Source: a virus
DNA: 33,233 nt
Virus record (IMG/VR): IMGVR_UViG_3300042982_000049
Location: 1 to 33,233 of that record
Reading direction: 5' to 3' (one strand)
The notes under the pieces are model-generated. The model was not told the origin of the DNA, made no database searches, and was given only the letters and a program-made list of their open reading frames with translations. The translations under genes and the position numbers were made by a program. This document shows, piece by piece, positions 5,002 to 10,840 of the stretch (within the stretch, counting starts at the first letter, position 1; every line of letters starts with the position of its first letter).

Positions 5002-5176
5002 GTCTATGCTTAAGGGAGAGGAGAAGGAGTGCCTGAGGGGTGTAGCCGTCGTAGCTAGCTCCAAAGGCAAGACAGATAACGACTGGCTCTGGAGATTATA
5101 GTTTCTATTAGAATGATAGGGGTTAACTTCGGTCAATGGCCCCGGCTATAATTTCCCCTCTCCCTTAAGCATAGAC
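5002..5176 (+). ncRNA. structured RNA E: perfect 20-bp closing stem with pseudoknots
   Basis: Bases 5002-5021 and 5157-5176 are exact reverse complements. Inside, GGAG (5026-5029) pairs with CTCC (5059-5062) while GCCT (5031-5034) pairs with AGGC (5065-5068), an interleaved pseudoknot. AGCCGTCG (5044-5051) pairs with CGAC-t-GGCT (5080-5088). GAGATTATAG (5092-5101) pairs with CTATAATTTC (5146-5155) and encloses a GGGG/CCCC hairpin. RNA E starts at the end of the P5 leader T-tract. The gene at 5197 follows. Confidence 0.7.
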
Positions 5177-5196
5177 GACTAAAAAGTGAGGTAATT

Positions 5197-5397
5197 ATGT
5201 CTGTCGACAATCAAGTTGTTCCAACGGAAGAAAGGAGATCCTCGAGAGTATTTACAATTGCCGTCAAGGACACAGATGGGGAATGGATCACGATGAACTG
5301 CTTGGAGTTGAACATTCCAACAGGACTTTCAGTTCTTCCCCACGATCATGCAGACATGCTCAAAGTCGTTGTACAGGAGGCTAGACGTGAAGGCTAA
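5197..5397 (+). CDS. small phage protein, unknown
   Basis: The 66-residue product starts at ATG behind AAGTGAGG, 20 bases after RNA E. It has a basic N-terminal stretch (EERRSSRVF), a strand pair with VKDTDGEWITMNCLELNIP, and an acidic/histidine segment HDHADMLKVVVQEA. The 3' end overlaps the start of the 34-residue membrane peptide at 5387, whose AGGAGG site lies inside this gene. No family recognised. Confidence 0.68.
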   Translation: MSVDNQVVPTEERRSSRVFTIAVKDTDGEWITMNCLELNIPTGLSVLPHDHADMLKVVVQEARREG

Positions 5398-5491
5398 ATC
5401 GATCATTCTACTGCTCGTCATCATTGCGGCGCTGATGCTTGTGTCGGCCGCGCTCGGGATCAACGTTCACGAGCATTCGACTACTTGGTAG
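5387..5491 (+). CDS. 34-residue membrane peptide, GTG start
   Basis: A GTG start lies seven bases after CAGGAGG. The product is almost one membrane segment (IILLLVIIAALMLVSAALG) preceded by two lysines and followed by a short NVHEHSTTW tail. It overlaps the previous gene by 11 bases and ends nine bases before tRNA-Leu. Codons are GC-rich compared with neighbours. The strong ribosome site and clean hydrophobic segment make it likely to be real despite its size. Confidence 0.65.
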   Translation: MKAKSIILLLVIIAALMLVSAALGINVHEHSTTW

Positions 5492-5500
5492 AGGAATTGT

Positions 5501-5582
5501 GCCGAGATGGCGGAATTGGTAGACGCGGGGGACTTAAAATCCTTTGCCGAAAGGCTTGCGGGTTCGAGTCCCGCTCTCGGCA
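5501..5582 (+). tRNA. tRNA-Leu (anticodon TAA)
   Basis: The acceptor stem GCCGAGA (5501-5507) pairs with TCTCGGC (5575-5581), with discriminator A at 5582. The anticodon loop CTTAAAA carries TAA at 5535-5537. A long variable arm (TTTGCCGAAAGGCT region) marks it as class II. The T arm is GCGGG-TTCGAGT-CCCGC. CCA is not encoded. It would read TTA and TTG, rare in GC-rich actinomycete hosts and frequent in this phage. Confidence 0.94.
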
Positions 5583-5584
5583 TT

Positions 5585-5650
5585 CTAGTAAGAGCCGCTA
5601 AGGGCGCCAAAAGATAATTACGGAAAAAATCCGTCGGTACGTCTTACTAG
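5585..5650 (+). ncRNA. structured RNA F (66 nt, 9-bp closing stem)
   Basis: CTAGTAAGA (5585-5593) is exactly complementary to TCTTACTAG (5642-5650). Inside is an ACGGA/TCCGT hairpin with an A-rich loop, and a GC-rich block near the 5' side. It begins three bases after tRNA-Leu and ends one base before RNA G1. Confidence 0.5.
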
Positions 5651-5651
5651 T

Positions 5652-5762
5652 CGAAGGGTGGGAACATTGAGGGGCTGCAGACCCTATGATGTGTTCTAAC
5701 GGACAGACGGTCGTATAAGTCACCGTAGCGTAAGTTGACCGTCAACAGCTACGGACCCTTCG
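5652..5762 (+). ncRNA. pseudoknotted RNA G, copy 1 (upstream of tmRNA)
   Basis: The closing stem is CGAAGGGT (5652-5659) with ACCCTTCG (5755-5762). A hairpin GAAC...GTTC (5662-5665 with 5693-5696) with an inner GGG/CCC follows. Then comes an H-type pseudoknot: GACGGTC (5706-5712) with GACCGTC (5737-5743), interleaved with CCGTAGC (5723-5729) and GCTACGG (5748-5754). A second copy lies at 6186-6300. Its stems differ in sequence but pair again, while loops such as GTAAGTT and CAACA are the same. No coding content. Confidence 0.75.
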
Positions 5763-5776
5763 TTATTTAATTTCAA

Positions 5777-6076
5777 GGGCCCGATCGGTTTCGACGTGGT
5801 TGAAACGGTATGCGAATCACAGCGGCTAGCAGCCTACTGCTAAAACAGACAAATGCGAACGATATGGACGCATCCGTGACGTGCCCCGACTTCATCCCCG
5901 ATTGGGTGATGGAGGAGGCCGCAGTCCTGGTCTAAGCAAACCAGCACCAATTGCTTTGATTGCAGTAAACTGCATGACTGACAGGAAAGACTGTCTGGTG
6001 GAGGTGGTAAGGAAAGCTGTTATACGATTTGTATATACGACTTTCGCGGACGCGGGTTCGATTCCCGCCGGGTCCA
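5777..6076 (+). ncRNA. ssrA: transfer-messenger RNA (tmRNA)
   Basis: The 5' end GGGCCCGATCGGTTTCGACG has the typical tmRNA start, and the 3' end has the T arm GCGGG-TTCGATT-CCCGC and the acceptor strand CGGGTCC plus A (6070-6076), pairing with GGGCCCG (5777-5783). CCA is not encoded. The best tag frame resumes at GCG 5855 and ends at TAA 5933-5935: 26 residues, starting ANDMDASVT and ending EEAAVLV. That resembles, from memory, the long tag of mycobacteriophage Bxz1 rather than bacterial tags ending in ALAA. tmRNA with SmpB rescues stalled ribosomes and tags the product. It lies between two copies of RNA G. Confidence 0.93.
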
Positions 6077-6088
6077 TTATTTTTCAAG

Positions 6089-6187
6089 CTTGGGGGACGC
6101 CCTAAGGCAGAGCAGGGAGCAGATAGCCGTCCTGTTCTGTATTCCTGTCGGGGGTTTGGGTCGGCTCTTAACTCCCCGACTCCTAAG
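6089..6187 (+). ncRNA. structured RNA H, cloverleaf-like
   Basis: CTTGGGGG (6089-6096) pairs with CTCCTAAG (6180-6187) using two G-T wobbles. Inside are three hairpins: GCC/GGC (6099-6101 with 6106-6108), CAGAGCAGG/CCTGTTCTG (6108-6116 with 6131-6139) and GTCGGGG/CCCCGAC (6147-6153 with 6174-6180). It has no T-loop or anticodon and so is not a tRNA. It follows tmRNA closely, and its last bases overlap the closing stem of RNA G copy 2, so the two may compete. Confidence 0.5.
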
Positions 6188-6300
6188 TGAAGGGTGGGAA
6201 CGCATCTGAGCTGCAGAGCTATAGATGTGTTCCATCAGACAGACGACTAGAAAAGTCACTGTAGCGTAAGTTGGTCGTCAACAGCTACGGGCCCTTCACT
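6186..6300 (+). ncRNA. pseudoknotted RNA G, copy 2 (downstream of tmRNA)
   Basis: AGTGAAGGG (6186-6194) pairs with CCCTTCACT (6292-6300). A 10-bp hairpin pairs 6198-6207 with 6223-6232. The pseudoknot is GACGACT (6242-6248) with GGTCGTC (6273-6279), interleaved with CTGTAGC (6259-6265) and GCTACGG (6284-6290). Compared with copy 1, paired bases change together (for example GGTC/GACC becomes GACT/GGTC), while loop sequences stay. This supports the fold. The peptidase gene follows after 26 bases. Confidence 0.75.
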
Positions 6301-6326
6301 ACATTTTGATAGACAAAGGAGCAGAA

Positions 6327-7145
6327 ATGTCCGACGTAGGAGCACATCTGCTTGGTCGTAAACCTTCACCACCTGATGAACGAGATTATCGTCTTGCAAA
6401 TTTCTTCGGTATCGGTGCCGAAGAGGCCACACGGACACCTAATGAAGAAATAGCATTAGCAATCAAAGAGCTGCAGCTAACTACCGTTACTTACAAGCAT
6501 TGGGCATCAGCCAAGTATACTGACGTAACAAAGACTCATTGGTGGCAGGCATTAAACCATCTGGCAAATGCAAGCGGGGCTGTCCCCCCTACTCCGACGA
6601 CCGACAAAACGTGGCGCGTTAATTTCCAGCTTGACCAGGGTAAGACCGGTCACTGCGTCGGTTTCGGTTGGGCTGGGTGGAGCAATGCTTAGCCCATCGC
6701 GAACGCCTATAGCAACAGCGACGGTCACGCAATTTATTACGAAACGAAGGCCATCGAGGGGGATCCTGGTGGTGAAGATGGTGCCTATCCTCGCGATGGA
6801 GCTGAAGCGATGCAGGCTCGAGGTCGCCTCAACACCTATGCCTTCGCTGACTCGATGGATGCAATTCTCACTCATTTGCGCACAAAGGGTACTGTTGGTG
6901 TTGGTACTAACTGGACAAATGATATGTTCTACCCGGATTCGAACGGATTTGTGAAGCCAACTGGAGAAGTTGCAGGAGGCCACTGGTATTTGCTCTACGG
7001 CATTGAGGGGGATGTTCTTATATTTAAGAACAGCTGGAGCGCACAGTGGGGCGACAATGGTTCCTTCCGGATGACCATTTCTGATTTCCAGACCTTGATG
7101 GATGCTTATGGGGAGGCAATCGCTTCGGTAGAACTGCCAATATAA
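6327..7145 (+). pseudogene. papain-like cysteine peptidase interrupted by an in-frame amber codon
   Basis: AAAGGAG precedes ATG 6327. The frame reads through a PSPPDERDYRL start and a QGKTGHCVGFGWAGW segment that carries the probable catalytic Cys, then meets TAG at 6690-6692. The same frame continues to 7145 with the probable catalytic His (GGHWYLLYGI) and Asn (FKNSWSAQWGDNGSF). With the stop removed the product is 272 residues, a normal papain C1-type length. The triad is therefore split across the stop. Either the gene is inactivated, the codon is read through, or the base is an error. TAG is a normal stop elsewhere here, and no suppressor tRNA is visible. The ATG at 6810 could start only a fragment without the Cys. 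Confidence 0.8.
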
Positions 7146-7162
7146 ATATATGAGGAGTAATT

Positions 7163-7363
7163 ATGCCTGTATTTCCAGTCTCATTTGGAATTCGACTGCA
7201 TTTAGATCATATTAATCATGATAGCGTTGGAGCTTTTGCGGTATTTCATGGTTCGCCACCGATCCGTGGGCAAAGTATCGCGGTTCCTGTATCAGAGGGT
7301 ATTGCTACCTTATTAGTGCCGGGCCGTCGATATGTGTTCGCTTTAGAGCGAGAAGAGGCATAA
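7163..7363 (+). CDS. small phage protein, beta-rich
   Basis: The 66-residue product starts 17 bases after the peptidase gene behind GAGGAG. It reads as alternating strands (SFGIRLHLDHIN, GAFAVFHGSPP, GQSIAVPVSEGIATLLVPG, RYVFALERE), which suggests a small beta-sandwich. I do not recognise a family. The position next to the broken peptidase hints at a linked function but does not prove one. Confidence 0.65.
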   Translation: MPVFPVSFGIRLHLDHINHDSVGAFAVFHGSPPIRGQSIAVPVSEGIATLLVPGRRYVFALEREEA

Positions 7364-7372
7364 AGGATTACG

Positions 7373-7564
7373 ATGACTGTTAGATCTACAGTTAAAGAAC
7401 AAGCTGAAGTCCTCAAGAATGGAGCTAAATATCAGGCTGTAAAAACTCACGCCAAGAAAAATAAAAAGTTCTATATGGGAGTTGGTACCGGAGTTCTTAT
7501 TACATTAATAGTACGTAAACCTACGGTACAGGTTTCTACCACAATTCAGCTAGCGTCACAATAA
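7373..7564 (+). CDS. small basic protein with one hydrophobic segment
   Basis: The 63-residue product has a basic, helical first half (VKEQAEVLKNGAKYQAVKTHAKKNKKF region, about residues 7-33), then a short hydrophobic segment FYMGVGTGVLITLIV at 33-47 and a polar tail. It may be membrane-anchored. AAAGGATTACG precedes the ATG. No family recognised. Confidence 0.63.
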   Translation: MTVRSTVKEQAEVLKNGAKYQAVKTHAKKNKKFYMGVGTGVLITLIVRKPTVQVSTTIQLASQ

Positions 7565-7584
7565 AATTATTTGAAAGGATTATC

Positions 7585-7758
7585 ATGCGTATTGTGCGGA
7601 TTATTCTTATGGTTCTGGTTGCTCTATTTGCACTTCTATTTTGGTATTCGGCATTCACCGTCCCGGCTTTTGCCGCAACACCATATTTGATCCTCGCGCT
7701 TGTGCTTACGGCTGCAACGTACTTCGTATCACCCTTCCGTTTCCGTCATACAAAATAA
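7585..7758 (+). CDS. two-segment membrane protein
   Basis: The 57-residue product starts at ATG 7585 behind AAAGGATT. Segments at about residues 4-20 (VRIILMVLVALFALLFW) and 34-48 (YLILALVLTAATYFV) would form a hairpin in the membrane, and the ends are basic. Small two-segment proteins of this kind include phage holins, but many other phage membrane peptides look the same. It is close to no lysin gene here. Confidence 0.65.
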   Translation: MRIVRIILMVLVALFALLFWYSAFTVPAFAATPYLILALVLTAATYFVSPFRFRHTK

Positions 7759-7768
7759 AGGAGGAAAT

Positions 7769-7921
7769 ATGCCCATTGTTTATATTGTAGAGCAGAGGCG
7801 CTATGGTTTCTTCCATTTTGTTTGGGACTGCTTCATGGTTCTATTAACGATGGGTCTCTGGTTGATTTGGATCTTTGTACGGGAAATGCGAAGGCGAAAT
7901 AATGTGCAAAATTATCTATGA
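7769..7921 (+). CDS. small membrane protein
   Basis: AAAGGAGG lies before ATG 7769, which is preferred over an in-frame ATG at 7700 inside the previous gene. The 50-residue product has one long hydrophobic segment (FVWDCFMVLLTMGLWLIWIF, about residues 17-36) and then basic REMRRRN. A cytoplasmic basic C-terminus is likely. Function unknown. Confidence 0.65.
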   Translation: MPIVYIVEQRRYGFFHFVWDCFMVLLTMGLWLIWIFVREMRRRNNVQNYL

Positions 7922-7936
7922 GAAATTTGTCAAATT

Positions 7937-8113
7937 ATGAAAATGACACATTGTGACAATCATCCCGATCGGATTGCCGTAGCTACATATCGCATCATTA
8001 AACTACCACTCGGAGCAAGACCATTTTTAATTGGTTATAGTGCTAGCGGGTATATGGTTGATCTATGTGAAGAATGCAATAAAAATATTCCTACAAAGGG
8101 AGGCACTACCTAA
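7937..8113 (+). CDS. small zinc-ribbon-like protein
   Basis: This 58-residue ORF carries HCDNHPD near the N-terminus and LCEECNK near the C-terminus, a Cys-x2-His ... Cys-x2-Cys pattern that could bind one zinc ion. The ribosome site is weak; ATG 7943 is an alternative start. Its TAA shares the A with the ATG of the coiled-coil gene at 8113 (TAATG), so translation is coupled. Phages often carry such small zinc proteins without known function. Confidence 0.65.
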   Translation: MKMTHCDNHPDRIAVATYRIIKLPLGARPFLIGYSASGYMVDLCEECNKNIPTKGGTT

Positions 8114-8598
8114 TGTTGTTTGGCTCTCGCACCGATCCGACGAGTGAACGCTATGATGCACTTATGATTAAACTGGGCGATCTTAAGCAACAGGTTGCTG
8201 AGTTAAGCGGAGATCGCGCTGGACATCAGAGAGCACAGACTCTCGAAGAGGAGCTCGCAAAGCTCAGACGAGATTTGACCGACAAGCAGATCGAATTTGA
8301 TCGTGAGCAGGAGAAGTGGGACCGCGAGAAGCGTGAAGTCGAGCATATGGTCGGTCTGCAGCAAAAGCGCTCTGAATTCGATGCCGAAGCCGCTTCTCGC
8401 GAAGCAACACTCTCAGTCCGTGAAGAGAATCTCACAGCGCAGCAGCAGCGATTTGATGAACATGTTAAGTTCATTGAGAAGCGTTTTGACCAGCAGTTTA
8501 AGTCGTTGGAGACACTGACAGGACAGATTCTTGAGCGGATGCCGACGACGCAGCAGCTGATCACAGTTGGTGCCTCCAAAAATGGAGAAGAAAACTAA
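8113..8598 (+). CDS. coiled-coil protein
   Basis: The 161-residue product is almost wholly helical and charged. From about residue 14 to 140 it shows heptad-like spacing of Leu, Val and Phe among Glu, Lys, Arg and Gln, with SREATLSVREENLTAQQQ in the middle. It probably forms an extended dimer. No signal peptide or membrane segment is seen. It is start-stop coupled to the zinc-ribbon gene before it and ends at the base before the next ATG. Function unknown; scaffold-like or spacer roles fit the shape only. Confidence 0.72.
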   Translation: MLFGSRTDPTSERYDALMIKLGDLKQQVAELSGDRAGHQRAQTLEEELAKLRRDLTDKQIEFDREQEKWDREKREVEHMVGLQQKRSEFDAEAASREATLSVREENLTAQQQRFDEHVKFIEKRFDQQFKSLETLTGQILERMPTTQQLITVGASKNGEEN

Positions 8599-8796
8599 AT
8601 GGGACATTTTGAATGGAAGTATAATTTTGATAATTCAACATACAACTATCAGACAACGGCTGATACAACGATGACTATTTACCCGGCAATGGTCGCAATT
8701 CCGACTCCCGAGCCTGAGCCGCAAAAATCAAATAATCCACTTGAGTGGCTTCGAAGTCAGGTAGATGAAATCTGTAACCTTGCATTTAGTAGTTGA
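8599..8796 (+). CDS. small phage protein with Pro/Glu-rich linker
   Basis: The 65-residue product has an aromatic, Asn/Thr-rich start (WKYNFDNSTYNYQTT), a PTPEPEPQKSNNP linker and a C-terminal helix (LEWLRSQVDEICNLAF). GGAGAAG at the end of the preceding gene is the likely ribosome site. It has no recognised relative. The linker may join a binding patch to a helix. Confidence 0.62.
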   Translation: MGHFEWKYNFDNSTYNYQTTADTTMTIYPAMVAIPTPEPEPQKSNNPLEWLRSQVDEICNLAFSS

Positions 8797-8800
8797 GAAA

Positions 8801-8911
8801 ATGAAGTTCGGTAACTGGTTAATTCAATTAATGGACCGTTGGATGGCGTGGCTAGAACGTCCATTTCTGCCCTGGATCGAGAAGAAGATCAATAAGAAAT
8901 CGCAGAAATAA
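8801..8911 (+). CDS. 36-residue amphipathic basic peptide
   Basis: ATG 8801 follows the previous stop by four bases. The product (starting MKFGNWLIQLMDRWMAW) is rich in Trp and basic residues and would form an amphipathic helix, so it may lie on a membrane surface. Its last codons form the upstream half of promoter P6, as the 4722 gene does with P5. There is no strong ribosome site; coupling to the gene before is likely. Confidence 0.5.
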   Translation: MKFGNWLIQLMDRWMAWLERPFLPWIEKKINKKSQK

Positions 8912-8926
8912 CTTTTAGTATAATGA
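8900..8926 (+). promoter_or_regulatory. phage promoter P6 (TCGCAGA / TATAATGA)
   Basis: TCGCAG at 8900 and TATAAT at 8919-8924 have the 19-base spacing. A short hairpin with nine T residues follows directly, then the basic 41-residue gene at 8967. Confidence 0.8.
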
Positions 8927-8953
8927 GAGATAACAACGTCTCTCTTTTTTTTT
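8925..8953 (+). terminator. promoter-proximal hairpin and T9 tract behind P6
   Basis: GAGAGA (8925-8930) pairs with TCTCTC (8939-8944) around an 8-base loop, followed by nine T residues (8945-8953). The stem begins at the base after TATAAT. If the start point is 6-8 bases downstream, as for sigma-70 promoters, half the stem is not transcribed. If it is the G at 8925, this is a complete terminator or attenuator only 29 nt long. Confidence 0.6.
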
Positions 8954-8966
8954 CTGGGAGGAGGAA

Positions 8967-9092
8967 ATGAAGAATAGAGGCGGTCGTCCAAGAGGAAACG
9001 AGTCAAATCTTCAACGGCGACGAAAGCAATGGGATGCTCTGAGTGCTGACAAACAGAGAATGACTAAGCGTCCTGGCTCGAATAAAAAATGA
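8967..9092 (+). CDS. 41-residue highly basic protein
   Basis: GGGAGGAGG lies six bases before ATG 8967. The product carries about 15 Arg or Lys and few acidic residues (for example NRGGRPRGN, LQRRRKQWD and MTKRPGSNKK), as expected for a nucleic-acid-binding or ribosome-binding peptide. It is the first gene behind P6 and its hairpin. It has no known family. The excellent ribosome site makes translation likely. Confidence 0.66.
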   Translation: MKNRGGRPRGNESNLQRRRKQWDALSADKQRMTKRPGSNKK

Positions 9093-9105
9093 AAGGGCCA
9101 CATAT

Positions 9106-9906
9106 ATGTTGACGTCACTAGCACCGCATGTTCATCGACTTAAATTTCTGTTAAACGAAAATTCGACCACTATTCTTACTGGTGTTGGTATTGTGGGCAC
9201 AGTCTCAACGGCGGTTCTAGCAGGTCGAGCGTCATTTAAGGCTGCTGCGATCATCCGCGATGAGGAGGATGAGCGTATTGCCGCGCTCACCTTTCCGGAA
9301 GTCAGTCCTGAGCCCATTAGTAAGACCGAAAAGGCTAAGATGGTTTGGCCATATTATATTCCTCCCATTGCTGTGGGTGCTGCGACAATTACTAGTATTG
9401 TCATGGCACATCGCATTTCCTCGAAGAGAATCGCTGCTCTGGCTGTTGCTTCGACTATCTCTGAGCGTGCTTTACAGGAATATAAGGCAAAAGTGGTTGA
9501 AAAACTGGGAGAGCGCCAAGAGACAGCAGTCAGAGAAGAGATTGCTCAGGATAGCATAACTAAGAATCCGCCAAGTGGTCAGGTTATTATTACGGGTTCG
9601 GGTGATGTGCTTTGCTACGATTCGCTGACAGGACGCTATTTCAATAGCACAATCGAACAGATCAAAGCTGCTGAGAATAAAGTCAATTACGAAATTATTC
9701 ATTTCGATTCGTGCAGTCTTTCAACTTTCTACGATGAAATTGGACTAAGACCAACTGATTATAGCGATATGGTTGGTTGGAATGTAGGCAATCGGATGGA
9801 GGTTAAGTTTACGACAACAATGTCCGAAGATAATCGTCCATGTCTCGTAATTGAGTTCTTGAAGATGCCAAGCATGGATTACAATAAGATATGGACGGGT
9901 GGTTGA
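9106..9906 (+). CDS. DUF6353-like membrane-associated phage protein, paralogue 1
   Basis: The 266-residue product has two hydrophobic segments, at about 20-40 (ILTGVGIVGTVSTAVLAG) and 82-100 (IPPIAVGAATITSIVMA). A conserved helix EYKAKVVEKLGERQE and a C-terminal region with STFYDEIGLRPTDYSDMVGWN follow. The same order occurs in the product of 12101-12994, so the two are paralogues. I match both to the phage family DUF6353 from memory. Function unknown; the double hydrophobic segment suggests a membrane-bound protein with a large soluble C-terminal domain. It is preceded by GAAAGGGCC and lies 13 bases after the basic peptide. Confidence 0.72.
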   Translation: MLTSLAPHVHRLKFLLNENSTTILTGVGIVGTVSTAVLAGRASFKAAAIIRDEEDERIAALTFPEVSPEPISKTEKAKMVWPYYIPPIAVGAATITSIVMAHRISSKRIAALAVASTISERALQEYKAKVVEKLGERQETAVREEIAQDSITKNPPSGQVIITGSGDVLCYDSLTGRYFNSTIEQIKAAENKVNYEIIHFDSCSLSTFYDEIGLRPTDYSDMVGWNVGNRMEVKFTTTMSEDNRPCLVIEFLKMPSMDYNKIWTGG

Positions 9907-9963
9907 AGAGGAAGTTGCCCTTATCCCGATTTTCCTGATGGATAAAATTCAAGAAAGGAAATA

Positions 9964-10086
9964 ATGTCTACCGTTAAGCCTGCTGATATCAAGAGCCCCA
10001 ATCTTGCTGTTGCTGCTGCAACTGTTGGTGTTGTTCTCGTTGGTGGTCTTCTTTGGAAGCGGATGAAGAACCGTAAGACGAAGTAA
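9964..10086 (+). CDS. 40-residue single-pass membrane peptide
   Basis: AAAGGAAAT precedes ATG 9964. One hydrophobic segment (LAVAAATVGVVLVGGLLW, about residues 14-31) is followed by a basic tail KRMKNRKTK. Its TAA overlaps the ATG of the next gene. Similar to other tiny membrane peptides here in layout, not in sequence. Confidence 0.62.
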   Translation: MSTVKPADIKSPNLAVAAATVGVVLVGGLLWKRMKNRKTK

Positions 10087-10271
10087 TGTCCGACAGAGAG
10101 TTGGACGAAATTCTTAGTACGCTCGATTTACCACCGAAGCGTCTAGATTGGCATATTCCGCAGAACATGGGATGGCTGCTTCGAAATGCTGGGATCCGTA
10201 ACTCATCTTATCCTCGAATGAGTGAAGTTATGGAAGAATTGCATATTCGAATGAAAGCACAAGCTGTCTAA
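10086..10271 (+). CDS. small phage protein, unknown
   Basis: The 61-residue product starts at an ATG overlapping the preceding TAA. It has an acidic N-terminal helix (SDRELDEILSTLDLPPKRLDW) and a second helix with MSEVMEELHIRMKA. The central WHIPQNMGWLLRN segment is distinctive, but I cannot place it. It is followed after 13 bases by the tail-chaperone-like gene. Confidence 0.63.
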   Translation: MSDRELDEILSTLDLPPKRLDWHIPQNMGWLLRNAGIRNSSYPRMSEVMEELHIRMKAQAV

Positions 10272-10284
10272 AGGAAGGTAAGGC

Positions 10285-10830
10285 GTGTTAAAGAAGACGA
10301 TTACGTACGTCGATTTCAATGGAGATGAAGTTAGCGAAGATTTTTTCTTCCATCTCTCCAAAGCAGAACTCGTCGAGCTCGAGGTTAGCCATAAGGGAGG
10401 CCTGGAAGCAGCGATCAAGCGCATCGTAGAAGCAGAAGATGGAAAGGCGATTATTGCTGAATTCAAGAGCATTGTCTTGAGTTCTTACGGGCAGCGTTCT
10501 GAGGATGGTAGACGTTTCATCAAAACTCAGGCTCTCCGAGATGAATTTGAATCCACGGAGGCATATTCAACACTATTTATGGAGTTGGTGACAGATGCCG
10601 ACAAAGCTGCGGAATTTGTTCGCGGCGTTATTCCGAAGGATTTGGCCGACGAAGCAGCAAAAGTAGTCACGCCAGTTCCTAGCTTGGCTGGAGTTTCCAA
10701 TCCAGAGCCTCCGAAAGTTCCGGAAGAGGTAGTGAAAGTAACTAGGGCGGAATTACTAGAAATGTCTACTGAAGATCTGCTTAGTACACAAGAACGTGTT
10801 AGAGCTGGAGAAGTTGAGATCGTAGAATAA
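10285..10830 (+). CDS. tail-assembly-chaperone-like conserved phage protein, GTG start
   Basis: The 181-residue product begins LKKTITYVDFNGDEVSEDFFF, shown here only to note the pattern; it continues with HLSKAELVELEVSHKGGL, an AEDGKAIIAEFKSIVL helix, SYGQRSEDGRRFIK and EAYSTLFMELVTDA. I recognise this order from a protein widespread in phages of Gram-positive bacteria, usually near tail genes and sometimes annotated as a tail assembly chaperone. The C-terminal 60 residues are a variable, Pro- and Glu-rich extension. The GTG follows AAGGAAGG. No frameshifted extension is obvious. The exact role is uncertain because no tape-measure gene lies next to it. Confidence 0.68.
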   Translation: MLKKTITYVDFNGDEVSEDFFFHLSKAELVELEVSHKGGLEAAIKRIVEAEDGKAIIAEFKSIVLSSYGQRSEDGRRFIKTQALRDEFESTEAYSTLFMELVTDADKAAEFVRGVIPKDLADEAAKVVTPVPSLAGVSNPEPPKVPEEVVKVTRAELLEMSTEDLLSTQERVRAGEVEIVE

Positions 10831-10840
10831 GGTTTTCTTC

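Noticed and set aside
5881-6105. Open frames on both strands within tmRNA
   Set aside because: The segment is fully explained by tmRNA; the frames overlap its tag, pseudoknots and T arm.
6085-6300. A suppressor tRNA (CTA anticodon) that could read the amber codon at 6690
   Set aside because: No T-loop GTTCGA is present outside the three tRNAs and tmRNA, and RNA H lacks an anticodon arm.
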